Below the pieces are notes generated by a model, which saw only the letters and a program-made list of their open reading frames with translations, ran no database searches and had not been told where the DNA came from. 64,000 nt of DNA from Halorubrum depositum (GTDB lineage Archaea > Halobacteriota > Halobacteria > Halobacteriales > Haloferacaceae), in assembly GCF_007671725.1 (NCBI RefSeq), contig NZ_VCNM01000002.1, forward strand, positions 1,116,001 through 1,180,000. The letters run 5' to 3'. Position numbers and translations under genes: made by a program. Below, piece by piece: positions 42,997 through 51,417 of this stretch (its first letter is position 1; each line of letters begins with the position of its first letter).

Positions 42997-43524
42997 ATGC
43001 TCGTCGTCGTCTCAGACACCCACTCGCACGAGGAGTCGAAGCTGCAGGGGCGCACCGCGGAGGCGGTCCGCGCCGCCGACCTCGTCGTCCACGCCGGCGA
43101 CTTCTACCGCGAGCCGGTGCTCGACGCCTTCGAGTCGGCGGCGCGGACCCTTCGGGGGGTGTACGGGAACAACGACGACGCCGCGATCCGCGACCGGCTC
43201 CCGGAGGTCCGCACGGTCGAGTACGCGGGCGTGCGGTTCGCGGTCACCCACCGTCATCGCAGCGGTGACACGGGGTTGGTCATGCTCGGGCGCGGGCGCG
43301 ACGCGGACGCCGTGATCTGCGGCCACAGCCACCGCCCGCGGTTCGACGACACCGGGGGGCTCCCGCTCCTGAACCCCGGGAGCCACGCACAGCCGCGGGG
43401 GAACCGGCCGGCGCACGCCGAGCTGGAGCCGGCGGGCGAGGGGGAGGGCGGCGACGGAACGCTCGAGGGGCGGCTCGTCACGCCGACCGGCGAGGTCTTC
43501 GAGACGTTCCGGATTCAGGCGTGA
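42997..43524 (+). CDS. YfcE/MJ0936-type metallophosphoesterase
   Basis: Phosphodiesterase of 175 residues with the calcineurin-like metal motifs: VVSDTHSH (D-x-H), VVHAGDFY (GD), VYGNNDD (GNND), VTHRHRSG and CGHSHRPRF (GHSH). It is close to archaeal MJ0936/YfcE enzymes, active on 2',3'- or 3',5'-cyclic or generic phosphodiesters. The substrate is unknown. Upstream are TTTATAAA (about 42934) and TTTTTAAG (about 42966-42973); the latter lies about 30 bases before the ATG and is the likely promoter. Confidence 0.92.
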   Translation: MLVVVSDTHSHEESKLQGRTAEAVRAADLVVHAGDFYREPVLDAFESAARTLRGVYGNNDDAAIRDRLPEVRTVEYAGVRFAVTHRHRSGDTGLVMLGRGRDADAVICGHSHRPRFDDTGGLPLLNPGSHAQPRGNRPAHAELEPAGEGEGGDGTLEGRLVTPTGEVFETFRIQA

Positions 43525-43824
43525 GAAGGCACCGCCCGCGGAGGGGGAAAGCGGGCGGGACGCGACGCCCCGCGGGCCGGACCGCGTCGGCGGCCCGGAG
43601 CGATCGGTGGAGTGGGCAGGGGAGAGCGGCACGAACGTCGGACCGGTCCGCTCGACGCGGAGCGATCGCGGGGGGAGGGCCGAAGCGGGGGGTCGCGTTT
43701 CGACCTTCCGCCGGAGATAGCTTATACCTAGCTTAGGGACAAAAGCGCGCTTTAGTCACCGGCGATCACCGGCGACAGAGGCGGCTGCCGAAACGCATAA
43801 CACCGTTCCGACGGATTCAACGGT
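43525..43824. other. Intergenic region and promoter for the 42-aa/PiT operon
   Basis: Exactly 300 bases. The first two thirds are GC-rich without a gene. A direct repeat TAGCTTA-TACC-TAGCTTA stands at about 43718-43735, and a TATA-like GCATAACA occurs about 30 bases before the ATG at 43825. No palindrome or hairpin is evident. Confidence 0.4.
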
Positions 43825-43953
43825 ATGCTCTCGGTCGAACCGCTGTTCGTCATCATTCTCGTCGGCCTGCTCGGGCTCTTCTTCTTCGGGTTTCTGCTCG
43901 TCCGGCGCACCCTGACCGGACTCCGGGAGGGGTACGAGGACGGCCAGCGGTAA
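43825..43953 (+). CDS. 42-residue membrane protein (DUF7859-like)
   Basis: Encodes MLSVEPLFVIILVGLLGLFF and 22 more residues ending in a charged tail (RRTLTGLREGYEDGQR). It has one TM helix with cytoplasmic positive charges. The TAA stop and the ATG of the PiT transporter overlap as TAATG, so the two are translated together. Similar mini-proteins (DUF7859 family) exist in other haloarchaea. It may be an accessory subunit of the phosphate transporter. Confidence 0.75.
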   Translation: MLSVEPLFVIILVGLLGLFFFGFLLVRRTLTGLREGYEDGQR

Positions 43954-45131
43954 TGGTCGTCGCCACCGTCCTCACCCTCGGCGTCGCCGGCGCGGCGAGC
44001 CTCTTCATGGCGTGGTCGATCGGCGCCGGCTCGTCGGGGTCGACCCCGTTCGCGCCGGCGGTCGGCGCGAACGCGATCTCCGTGATGCGCGCCGGCCTGG
44101 TCGTCGGCGTCCTCGGGCTGCTCGGCGCGGTGCTGCAGGGCGCGAACGTGACCGAGGCGGTCGGCACCGAGCTGATCGGCGGCGTCACGCTCACTGCCGG
44201 CGCGGCCATCGTCGCGCTGGTCACCGCCGCCGGGCTCGTCGCGATCGGCGTCTTCGCGGGGTACCCGATCGCGACCGCGTTCACGGTCACCGGCGCGGTG
44301 GTCGGCGTCGGCCTCGCGATGGGCGGCGACCCCGCGTGGCCGAAGTACAGGGAGATACTCACGCTGTGGGTGCTCACCCCGTTCGTCGGCGGCGGCATCG
44401 CCTACGCAGTGGCGCGCTCGCTCATCGGCGAGCGCCTCCCCGAGCGACCGCTCACCGCGGCGCTCGCGGGACTCGTCGGTGCGATCGTTGCGAACGTCGG
44501 ATTCGCGCTGCTCGGCCCGCCGGGCGAGCAGGCGTCGCTCTCGGAGGCGGTCGGCCCCGCGCTCGGCGTCGGCGCGATCGGAACGCCCCTCGTCACGGTC
44601 GCGGTCGCGGCGGTCGTCACCGCCGCGGTGTACCTCGACCTCGGCCGCGACCGCGAGGGCGCCCAGCGGCGGTTCCTGCTCGCGATGGGCGGGCTCGTCG
44701 CCTTCTCCGCCGGCGGGTCGCAGGTCGGGCTGGCGATCGGTCCGCTCGTGCCCCTGTTCGTCGGCGACGCCGGCATCCCGCTGTGGGCGCTGCTCGTCGG
44801 GGGCGGCGTCGGCCTGCTGGCCGGCTCGTGGACCGGGGCGCCGCGGATGATCAAGGCGATCGCGCAGGACTACGCCTCGATGGGGCCGCGGCGATCGATC
44901 TCGGCGCTCATCCCGTCGTTCGCGATCGCACAGACCGCGGTCGCGTTCGGGATCCCCGTCTCGTTCAACGAGATCATCGTTTCCGCGATCGTCGGCGCCG
45001 GCTACGCGGCCGGCGACGCGGGCGTCAGCCGGGCGAAGATGGGGTACACGGTGCTCGCGTGGATCGGATCGCTCGTCGGGTCGCTCGCACTCGGCTACGG
45101 GATCTACTCGGCGGTGCGGTTCGTGCTCTGA
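43953..45131 (+). CDS. PiT family inorganic phosphate permease
   Basis: 392 residues with about ten TM helices. PiT signature repeats appear twice: FAPAVGANAISVMRAGLV in the first half (GxNDxAN-like motif read as GANAIS) and IPVSFNEIIVSAIVGAGYA in the second. The final helix is GSLVGSLALGYGIYSAVRFVL. Uptake of phosphate driven by sodium or protons is the expected activity. The conserved GANDxAN motifs deviate (GANAIS), so substrate specificity is less certain. Confidence 0.87.
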   Translation: MVVATVLTLGVAGAASLFMAWSIGAGSSGSTPFAPAVGANAISVMRAGLVVGVLGLLGAVLQGANVTEAVGTELIGGVTLTAGAAIVALVTAAGLVAIGVFAGYPIATAFTVTGAVVGVGLAMGGDPAWPKYREILTLWVLTPFVGGGIAYAVARSLIGERLPERPLTAALAGLVGAIVANVGFALLGPPGEQASLSEAVGPALGVGAIGTPLVTVAVAAVVTAAVYLDLGRDREGAQRRFLLAMGGLVAFSAGGSQVGLAIGPLVPLFVGDAGIPLWALLVGGGVGLLAGSWTGAPRMIKAIAQDYASMGPRRSISALIPSFAIAQTAVAFGIPVSFNEIIVSAIVGAGYAAGDAGVSRAKMGYTVLAWIGSLVGSLALGYGIYSAVRFVL

Positions 45132-45223
45132 CGAGCGACCGGACCGTCTGACTGAGGTGATTCGCTATACACCGATGGTATCGGCGGAGCGTCGGCGAAC
45201 ACCGCCGAACATCCAGCTGATCG
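45132..45223. other. Gap between PiT and repeat element copy 3
   Basis: Ninety bases between the PiT stop and the TATA box of the element. It holds GGTGATTCGCTATACACC and an inverted-looking CGGCGAACACCGCCG. No gene. Confidence 0.3.
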
Positions 45224-45420
45224 TTTATAAACAGTCGATTGGGGATCCATATCGAACGCCTCCAAAGCCCCAGCCGTGAGGCTGCCCCTTTGAGTCCCAC
45301 CCAACCGCTCCGCACCGCAGCCTCACGCCTCCCCAGCCTCGCGGTTCGCGCTCTCCGAGCGCTCACCGGCTCCCTCGCGCGTGCACCTCGCGCCTTACAG
45401 GCGCTCGGCGGCACGCGCCG
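45224..45420 (+). repeat. Dispersed structured element, copy 3 (compact, complete; putative ncRNA gene)
   Basis: The clearest copy. TTTATAAA at 45224-45231; predicted first base G45254, 30 bases on; GAACGCCTCCAAAGCCCCAGCC from 45254; then a short GTGA-type loop and GGCTGCCCCTTTGAG closing a hairpin with 5-bp outer and inner stems around a C3/C3 internal loop. A conserved middle block follows (CAGCCTCACGCCTCCCCAGCC around 45327-45347). The last hairpin has outer stem GCGCGTGC/GCACGCGC (45377-45384 with 45411-45418) and inner stem GCGCCT/AGGCGC. It lies between convergent genes and would be transcribed towards the 3' end of the YgfZ-like gene. Confidence 0.65.
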
Positions 45421-45438
45421 ACCGCAACCCCGGTGTGG

Positions 45439-46593
45439 CTACTCGTCGCTCGGGTACGTCGGAATCCGTCCGGACCGAGCACTCCCGTCGACGAACGGGA
45501 GATCGGCGCGGGCCGCCGCGACCTCGTCGCCGTCGACGCGCACGGTCACGGGGTCGAGGTCGGCGTCGTACCGTACCAGCGCCAGCGCGATCGGCTCGCC
45601 CGAGGCGGGACCGACCGCCGCGCGGGTCACCTCGCCGACCGCCTCGTCGCCGGCGAAGACGGCCGCGCCGGGGGTCGGCAGGACCTCGTCGTACCCCTCC
45701 GGGTCGGCGTCGCCGTCGATCTCGGCGGTCGCGTCGGCGAGCCCGCCGAGCCTGAGCCCGACGAGTCGGCGGCTCGGGCGACCCTGGTTCTCGACGCGGG
45801 AGACGACCTCCTGGCCGACGTAACACCCCTTCTCGAAGTCTAAGGCGTTCCGGAGCCCGAGGACGTTCGGCACCGTCCCCTCCAGCTCGTACTCGAAGAG
45901 CGGCGTGCCGGCCTCGGCGGAGAGCGCGTCCCACGTCCGGTAGCCGAACGGGGCCGCGTTGAGCCCGCGGTTGATCAGCGTGTCGAACACCTCCTCGGCG
46001 TGGTCGGCCGCGCAGACGACCTCGTACCCTTCCTCTCCGAGCGGCGCGTCGGTCGCGATCACGGTGACGCCGGCGTCGACCATCGAGCCGCGGACGAACG
46101 AGAGCGGCTTCTCCGGGGCGCCGGGCCCGCCGAGGACCGAGGCGATCTTCTCGGTCGACTTCGGGCCGTGGACGCCGAAGACGCCGAACTCGTCGGAGGC
46201 GTCCGCGACCGTCACGTCCTGGATGAACACCTTGCTCGACCAGTCCTCGGCGACGTCGTCGGTGCGCTCGGGCGGGAGGAAGACGAGGAGCCGCTCGTCG
46301 GCGTTGTACACGTACATGTCCGTCTCGATGCCGCCCTGCGGATCGAGCAGGAGGGCGTACACCCCCTGTCCGTCCTCGGCCGGGACGCGGTTGGTGACGG
46401 CGTTGTCGACGAACTCGACGCGGTCCTCGCCGGTGATCGCGAGCACGCCGTACCCCATCTCGACGACGCCGACGACGTTGCGGACCGCCTTCCCGACGCG
46501 CTCTGGCTTCCCGTAGTGATCGACCACGCGGCGGCCGCCGCGGTCGCGGTACGTCGCGCCGTGGGCGCCGTGCGTGCCGGAGACGAGAGTCAT
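45439..46593 (-). CDS. YgfZ/GcvT-domain folate-binding protein
   Basis: 384 residues. GcvT-like folate-binding fold with the YgfZ signature KGCYVGQEVVSRVENQG (about 268-284), whose cysteine is needed in bacterial YgfZ for Fe-S cluster repair/assembly. The N-terminus is YRDRGGRRVVDHYGKPERVGKAVRN, typical of aminomethyltransferase-like haloarchaeal proteins. It is not the T protein of the glycine cleavage system. A role in iron-sulfur enzyme maintenance is inferred. The ATG at 46593 is chosen over an upstream start at 46620. Confidence 0.9.
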   Translation of the reverse strand: MTLVSGTHGAHGATYRDRGGRRVVDHYGKPERVGKAVRNVVGVVEMGYGVLAITGEDRVEFVDNAVTNRVPAEDGQGVYALLLDPQGGIETDMYVYNADERLLVFLPPERTDDVAEDWSSKVFIQDVTVADASDEFGVFGVHGPKSTEKIASVLGGPGAPEKPLSFVRGSMVDAGVTVIATDAPLGEEGYEVVCAADHAEEVFDTLINRGLNAAPFGYRTWDALSAEAGTPLFEYELEGTVPNVLGLRNALDFEKGCYVGQEVVSRVENQGRPSRRLVGLRLGGLADATAEIDGDADPEGYDEVLPTPGAAVFAGDEAVGEVTRAAVGPASGEPIALALVRYDADLDPVTVRVDGDEVAAARADLPFVDGSARSGRIPTYPSDE

Positions 46594-46644
46594 ACCGCAA
46601 CGGAGGCCGGGGAGCGGCAAAAGGTCGCTGGCTCGCGGACGAGC

Positions 46645-46944
46645 CTACAGCCCGAGCCGGTCGCGGATGGTGTCGACGAGCCCGCCGTGGCGCTCCTCGC
46701 TCGGCGCATCGGGGTCGGGGATCACGCGGTCGTGCGCGTAGACGCGGACGCTCTCCTCGCTCTCGACGGTGATGAGCGAGTCCTCCTTCAGCGCGGAGAG
46801 CGCCTCCTCGACGGCGTCGATGTCGGCGTCGACGGCCGCGCGGAGCTCCAAGACCGTCATCCCCTCGTCGCCGCGGTCGACGAGGGCGTCCAGCAGCGCG
46901 ACCTCGACGTCGGGGCGGTCGCGGTATTCCGGCTTTGCGGCCAT
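46645..46944 (-). CDS. DUF6432 winged-helix protein
   Basis: 99 residues. A predicted winged helix spans about 12-70 (DVEVALLDALVDRGDEGMTVLELRAAVDADIDAVEEALSALKEDSLITVESEESVRVYAHDRVI), followed by a short tail that ends in an amphipathic helix (VDTIRDRLGL). It matches the small haloarchaeal DUF6432 family. DNA binding is likely but no target is known. It has its own ATG at 46944. Confidence 0.82.
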   Translation of the reverse strand: MAAKPEYRDRPDVEVALLDALVDRGDEGMTVLELRAAVDADIDAVEEALSALKEDSLITVESEESVRVYAHDRVIPDPDAPSEERHGGLVDTIRDRLGL

Positions 46945-46987
46945 GGGCGTTAGTTGAACAGGACGGGGTTTACTTCTACCGGCGGGG

Positions 46988-47509
46988 TTACCGCACGAGC
47001 CGAGAACAGGAGCCGCAGAGGTTCTCCTCTTTCACATCGACCTCGCGGACGGTCGGGGAGAAGGACATGACGCACTTGCTGTTGTCGCAGTGTTCCAGCC
47101 CGAGCGTGTGGCCGATCTCGTGGACCACTTCCTTCCGGACGCGGTCCGAGAACACGTCGACCGCGGGCTTCGTGGACACTCCCCCGTCGGAGGAGGTGCG
47201 GAGCCGGTGGGTGGAGATCACGGAGCCGTTGCCGTTGAGGTACGCGAGCCCGAACACGTAGTTCCGGCGGCGGTAGTAGAGGTCCTGCGGGGTGATACCG
47301 ATGTTCTTCTCGCCGCCCCCGACCCGACTGACCGTCTCGATCAGGTCCTCGGCGCGGTACTGGTCGCGACCCTCGTCGTAGGCGGTCTCGGGGATCGGCT
47401 GATCGTCGTGGACCGTGACGTCACAGTCGTATACCGATCGGAGCGCGCCGGAGGCCTCCCGTTTCACGCGGGGGGTGACCTCCCCGACGGGGACGATGTC
47501 CACGAGCAT
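46988..47509 (-). CDS. amzA: Archaemetzincin (AmzA-type metalloprotease)
   Basis: 173-residue zinc aminopeptidase-like protease of the metzincin clan. The active site [22 protein letters not shown] (about 132-153) has the HExxHxxGxxH/C core, the following cysteines and the Met-turn. Two further cysteines (LCGSCSRL) complete the second zinc site specific to archaemetzincins. The ATG at 47509 was chosen to give the conserved [11 protein letters not shown] start. It is divergent from the UPF0146 gene. Confidence 0.94.
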   Translation of the reverse strand: MLVDIVPVGEVTPRVKREASGALRSVYDCDVTVHDDQPIPETAYDEGRDQYRAEDLIETVSRVGGGEKNIGITPQDLYYRRRNYVFGLAYLNGNGSVISTHRLRTSSDGGVSTKPAVDVFSDRVRKEVVHEIGHTLGLEHCDNSKCVMSFSPTVREVDVKEENLCGSCSRLVR

Positions 47510-47548
47510 GGAACCGCTTATGACCGCCCCAATCATAAAGCCCGCGCC

Positions 47549-48052
47549 GTGGTCTCACCGCCCCGTCGGGCGCTCGTCGAGGAGCTCGCCCGCCACGACC
47601 GGCTGCTGGAGGTCGGCGTCGGCGACCGTCCCGGCGTCGCGCGATCGCTCGCCGAGCGCGGCCGCGACGTCGTCGCGATCGACGTCGCCGTCGGCGAGCG
47701 CACGCTGGCGGCCGCCGGCGAGACGGAGGCGTCGACGGTCACCGGCTCGCTCCGCGCCGTCGAGGCCGACGTGCTGGGTCTCGCGGAGGCCGCGGGCGGC
47801 GGGGTCGATCCCGACCTCCGCGAGACGGTCGGCGACCCCGACGCGGTGTACGCCTGCAACCTCCCCGCGGAGCTCCAGCGCCCGACGGTCGCGCTCGCCG
47901 AGCGCCTCGACGCCGCGTGCCTGTTCACCACCCTCGGCTTCGAGGAGCCGACGGTGCCGGTCCGTCGCCGGTCGCTCGCCGGAACCACCGTCTACGTCGC
48001 TCGCGGCGGCTCGGCGGGAAGCGGCTCCCCCGGAACCGGCCGCGGACGGTGA
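47549..48052 (+). CDS. UPF0146 family protein
   Basis: 167 residues from the GTG at 47549. The fold resembles a SAM methyltransferase without the full motif: [30 protein letters not shown] and [35 protein letters not shown] match the archaeal UPF0146 family. The function is unknown. Only 64 bases separate it from the HAD gene, and both may be cotranscribed. The region immediately upstream (ATCATAAAGCC) is the likely TATA element. Confidence 0.82.
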   Translation: MVSPPRRALVEELARHDRLLEVGVGDRPGVARSLAERGRDVVAIDVAVGERTLAAAGETEASTVTGSLRAVEADVLGLAEAAGGGVDPDLRETVGDPDAVYACNLPAELQRPTVALAERLDAACLFTTLGFEEPTVPVRRRSLAGTTVYVARGGSAGSGSPGTGRGR

Positions 48053-48116
48053 CGCGCTTCCGGCCGAATCGGCCGCGAACCCGAACGTTCTTTCCCTCAC
48101 CTGCCGGCGTACGGGT

Positions 48117-48980
48117 ATGCAGGTCGACGCAGTCGTTCTCGACATCGACGGCGTCCTCGTCGACGTGGGCGACTCGTACCGGCGGGCGATAATCGAGTCC
48201 GTCGACAGGGTGTGCGGCAAGACGATCGACCGCGACACGGTCCAGGCGTTCAAAGACGCCGGCGGATTCAACAACGACTGGGAGCTGACGGACGCGGCCG
48301 CGCTGTACGTGCTGGCGCGCCGCGAAGGGCTCGGGATGGACCCCGACGCGTTCACCGACCGGGTCGCCGAGGCCGGGGGCGGCCTCGCCGCGGCGAAGGC
48401 GGTCGTCGGCGACCTCCCCCGAGTCGCGCAGGCGCGGGTCCGCGACCAGTGGGACACCGAACTCCTCCGCGAGACGTTCCAGGCGCTGTACCTCGGCGAG
48501 GAGCTGTACCGGGAGCTCGAGGGGGGCGAACCGCCGCTGTCGGCGCCGGGGTACATCCACGACGAGCCGACGCTGGTCGACCCGGAGACGATCGCGAACC
48601 TCACCGAGCGGTTCGACGTGGGCGTGTTGACGGGGCGGCCCGCGGCCGAGGCGGAGATCGCCTTGGAGCGCGTCGGCCTCGACGTCCCCGAGGACCGGCG
48701 GTTCACGATGGACGACTGGGAGGAGGGAAAACCCCATCCGCGGGCGCTCGTCGAGCTCGCGGAGCGGTTCGGCGCCGAGCGCGTCGCGTTCGCCGGCGAC
48801 ACCCTCGACGACGTCCGGACCGCGCGCAACGCCGACGACGAGGACCCGGGCCGGGTCTACTACGGGATCGGCGTGCTGACGGGCGGCCTGACCGGCGAGG
48901 ACGGTCGCCGGAAGTTCGCCGAAAACGGGGCCGACGCGGTCGTCGACGACGTGAACGAACTGGTCGAGCTGTTGGAGTAG
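48117..48980 (+). CDS. HAD superfamily phosphatase (TIGR01548-like)
   Basis: 287 residues with the HAD motifs: [21 protein letters not shown] (D9 nucleophile and D11); [10 protein letters not shown] (Thr); [18 protein letters not shown] (Lys); [19 protein letters not shown]. The helical cap is inserted after motif I (C1 cap). It resembles haloarchaeal proteins of TIGR01548. The substrate is a small phosphate ester, not determinable here. The ATG at 48117 gives the expected motif spacing. Confidence 0.9.
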   Translation: MQVDAVVLDIDGVLVDVGDSYRRAIIESVDRVCGKTIDRDTVQAFKDAGGFNNDWELTDAAALYVLARREGLGMDPDAFTDRVAEAGGGLAAAKAVVGDLPRVAQARVRDQWDTELLRETFQALYLGEELYRELEGGEPPLSAPGYIHDEPTLVDPETIANLTERFDVGVLTGRPAAEAEIALERVGLDVPEDRRFTMDDWEEGKPHPRALVELAERFGAERVAFAGDTLDDVRTARNADDEDPGRVYYGIGVLTGGLTGEDGRRKFAENGADAVVDDVNELVELLE

Positions 48981-49030
48981 CCGAGACGAGGTCGCACCCG
49001 TGGCTCGCGGGGACGCTCACCGCGGAAGGA

Positions 49031-49106
49031 TGGGCCTTGCCGGATTTGAACCGGCGATCACTCCGTTATGAGCGGAGGGCTTTGAGCCAGACTAAGCTAA
49101 AGGCCC
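49031..49106 (-). tRNA. tRNA with CAT anticodon (elongator Met or Ile2)
   Basis: 76-nt tRNA on the minus strand. Acceptor GGGCCTT/AAGGCCC with discriminator A; D arm AGCTTAGTCTGGCTCAAAGC; anticodon stem CTCCG/CGGAG with loop CTCATAA, anticodon CAT; T arm GCCGG TTCAAAT CCGGC. G1-C72 rules out the usual archaeal initiator. It is either elongator methionine or isoleucine-2, where C34 is modified to agmatidine. No intron. Encoded CCA is absent. Confidence 0.85.
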
Positions 49107-49150
49107 GCGTCGATCCGTGTTATACGAGCGGCACTCTTTAGATTACCGCA

Positions 49151-49615
49151 TTACCCCGATCGGAGATGAGAGAGGACGGTATCGAGCCGATACTCCGCGT
49201 GCCAGTTCACGTTCGCCCGATTGTTGTTCGCGGCGGGTTCGTATCGGATCGTGGTCGTCGTCGCTCCGGCGTCCTCGATCGGGACGAGATATATCTCCTC
49301 TTCTCCGACGTTGAACACGGCGAAGTAATCGATCTCGCCCTCGTATCCTTCCCGCTCGTATCCCTCGCTTTTGGTTCGGACGCTTCGGGTCCGAAATACC
49401 ACGGCGCCATCGCGTTTGCTATCATAAGCAGTTTTGACCTGAAGTCGATAGAATTCACCGGCGACCTCCGCCACGAGGTCGTACGGTTCGTTGTCGCATG
49501 CCGGTGTAAGAACGGAGACGTCACGAGCGATCAGTTCTCCCGTGACGATCGCTTCGGTTGCCTGACCGCGTTTCTGTGGCTCATCAAGCCGGTCGTACTG
49601 TTCGGAGCGCGACAT
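49151..49615 (-). CDS. PD-(D/E)XK endonuclease, group I intron-type (PDDEXK_11-like)
   Basis: 154 residues with the nuclease core: ATEAIVTGELIARDVSVLTPACDNEPYDLVAEVAGEFYRLQVKTAY (residues about 19-63). The motif Asp (PYDLVAE) and Q-V-K (LQVKTAY) match I-Ssp6803I-like homing endonucleases. Its third-position GC is visibly lower than that of its neighbours, so it was probably acquired. It sits between the CAT-anticodon tRNA and the intron-containing tRNA-Asn, on the same strand. Start ATG at 49615, a longer frame to 49642 exists. Confidence 0.8.
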   Translation of the reverse strand: MSRSEQYDRLDEPQKRGQATEAIVTGELIARDVSVLTPACDNEPYDLVAEVAGEFYRLQVKTAYDSKRDGAVVFRTRSVRTKSEGYEREGYEGEIDYFAVFNVGEEEIYLVPIEDAGATTTTIRYEPAANNNRANVNWHAEYRLDTVLSHLRSG

Positions 49616-49677
49616 ACGACCTGTTACGTCGATATCGTACAAAGTGTATGGTCACGATCAGAGCCGCGCAAAGGAAG

Positions 49678-49785
49678 CGCCGAAGCCAGGACTCGAACCT
49701 GGGACCGCCTCGTGACTGTGACGTTCGGGGGAAGTCCGCCGAGCGTCGTAACAGCGAGGCGCTCTACCAACTGAGCTACTTCGGC
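49678..49785 (-). tRNA. tRNA-Asn (GTT) with a 35-nt intron
   Basis: On the minus strand, acceptor GCCGAAG/CTTCGGC and discriminator G. The anticodon stem CCTCG/CGAGG encloses CTGTTA, the intron, and A, giving anticodon GTT. The intron is 49748-49714, at position 37/38. Its ends form a standard bulge-helix-bulge: CTGT pairs with ACAG, bulges TAC and TCA flank that 4-bp helix, and GACG/CGTC closes the internal stem. The mature tRNA is 73 nt. The T arm is CCAGG TTCGAGT CCTGG. Confidence 0.9.
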
Positions 49786-49950
49786 TCATCTTCCGGTACT
49801 CGCGTTGTTTTGATATGGCTTTCGTTTCCGCCTGACTCGGGGGAGACGGGTTGACAAGGCGACGGGGAACGCGGCCGCCATCGATCCGCGGACCGCTCCG
49901 CCGCCCTCACCGACCGACACGTTTTCGGCCGGACCGCGAGAGAAACGGGT

Positions 49951-51369
49951 ATGGACGATCCCGAGTCGGACGATCCCGGGTCCGACGACCTCGAAGCGGT
50001 CCTCGCGCGCGTCCGCGACCGGGTGATCCCGGAATCCGAGGAACGCGAGCACCTGCGGGCGGTCGCGGCCGAGCTCGTCGAGCGCGCCCGCGAGGCGATC
50101 GCCGATCTCCCCGTCGAGGCGGACGTGGTGCAGGTCGGGTCGACGGCCCGGGGGACGTGGGTCTCCGGCGACCGCGACGTCGACCTGTTCGTTCGGTTCG
50201 AACCGGACCTCGACCGCGCCGAGCTGGAGGAGTACGGGCTCGCGGTCGGCCACGCCGTCCTCCCCGACGGCCACGAGGAGTACGCCGAACACCCGTACGT
50301 GAAGGGGACCTACGAGGGGTTCGACGTCGACCTCGTCCCGTGTCACGACGTGGAGGCCGCGGCGGAGCTCGTCTCCGCGGTCGACCGGACGCCGTTCCAC
50401 GACGCCTACCTCTCCGCGCGGCTCGACGACGAGCTGGCCGAGGACGTCGTGCTCGCGAAGGCGTTCCTGAAGGGGATCGGCGCGTACGGGAGCGACCTCC
50501 GCACGGAGGGGTTCTCCGGGTACCTGACGGAGCTGCTGGTGTTGGAGCTCGGCGGGTTCGTCCCGCTCGTCGAGTCCGCGCGGAGCTGGCACCCGCCGGT
50601 GGAGTTCGACCCGGAGGGCCACGCCGAGGCGACGTTCGACGACCCGCTCGTCGTCGTCGACCCCACGGACCCGACCCGGAACGTCGCGGCGGTCCTCTCC
50701 GCCGCGAACGCGGCCCGGTTCCAGCACTACGCCCGCGAGCTGCTCGCGGCGCCGCGCGAGTCGCTGTTCGAGCCCGACGACCCCGATCCGCTCGACGTCG
50801 CGGGCGTCCGCGACCACCTCGACCGACGGGAGACGACCCCGATCGCCGTCGTCTTCGACGCCCCCGACTTGGTCGACGACCAGCTGTGGCCCCAGCTCCG
50901 GCGCTCCCTCGACGGGGTCGTCCGCGGGCTGAACGCGCGCGGGTTCGACGTGCTGCGCGCGCAGGCGATGGTCGACGACGAGCGGGCCGAGCGCGGCCCG
51001 ACCGGGCCGGTTCGCGCCGCGCTGTACGCCGAGCTGGAGGTCGCCGAGCGGCCGGCGGTCGAGCGCCACGAGGGGCCGCCGGTCGCGGTGCGGAAACACG
51101 CCGCGAGCTTCTACGAGTCGTACGCCGACGACGTCGACCCGGAGACGTACGGCCCGTTCATCGACGGGGACCGGTACGTCGTCGAGCGGGAGCGGGAGTT
51201 CACGACGGTGCGGGCGTACCTCGAGAGCGACGCCGCCGGTGACGTCGCGCTCGGGGCGCAGGTGGATCGGGCGTTCGCCGAGCGCGACGTGCTGGTCGGC
51301 GACGCCGTCGCGACGCTGGCGCCGACGTTCGGGAGGGCGCTCCGCGAGTTCTACGAACCGCACCCGTGA
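49951..51369 (+). CDS. cca: CCA-adding enzyme (archaeal class I tRNA nucleotidyltransferase)
   Basis: 472 residues. It adds CCA to tRNA 3' ends, needed because these tRNA genes do not encode CCA. The class I nucleotidyltransferase motif VGSTARGTWVSGDRDVDLFV (about 55-74) carries the catalytic aspartates. VDLVPCHDV, HPPVEFDPEGHAEATFDDPLVVVDPTDPTRNVAAVLS and the C-terminal FTTVRAYLESDAAGDVALGAQV follow the archaeal enzyme layout. It lies next to the two tRNA genes. Confidence 0.97.
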   Translation: MDDPESDDPGSDDLEAVLARVRDRVIPESEEREHLRAVAAELVERAREAIADLPVEADVVQVGSTARGTWVSGDRDVDLFVRFEPDLDRAELEEYGLAVGHAVLPDGHEEYAEHPYVKGTYEGFDVDLVPCHDVEAAAELVSAVDRTPFHDAYLSARLDDELAEDVVLAKAFLKGIGAYGSDLRTEGFSGYLTELLVLELGGFVPLVESARSWHPPVEFDPEGHAEATFDDPLVVVDPTDPTRNVAAVLSAANAARFQHYARELLAAPRESLFEPDDPDPLDVAGVRDHLDRRETTPIAVVFDAPDLVDDQLWPQLRRSLDGVVRGLNARGFDVLRAQAMVDDERAERGPTGPVRAALYAELEVAERPAVERHEGPPVAVRKHAASFYESYADDVDPETYGPFIDGDRYVVEREREFTTVRAYLESDAAGDVALGAQVDRAFAERDVLVGDAVATLAPTFGRALREFYEPHP

Positions 51370-51417
51370 TCGCTACCCGGGGCCTCCGTCGCCGCCGCCG
51401 TCACCAGTCTCGCGATC

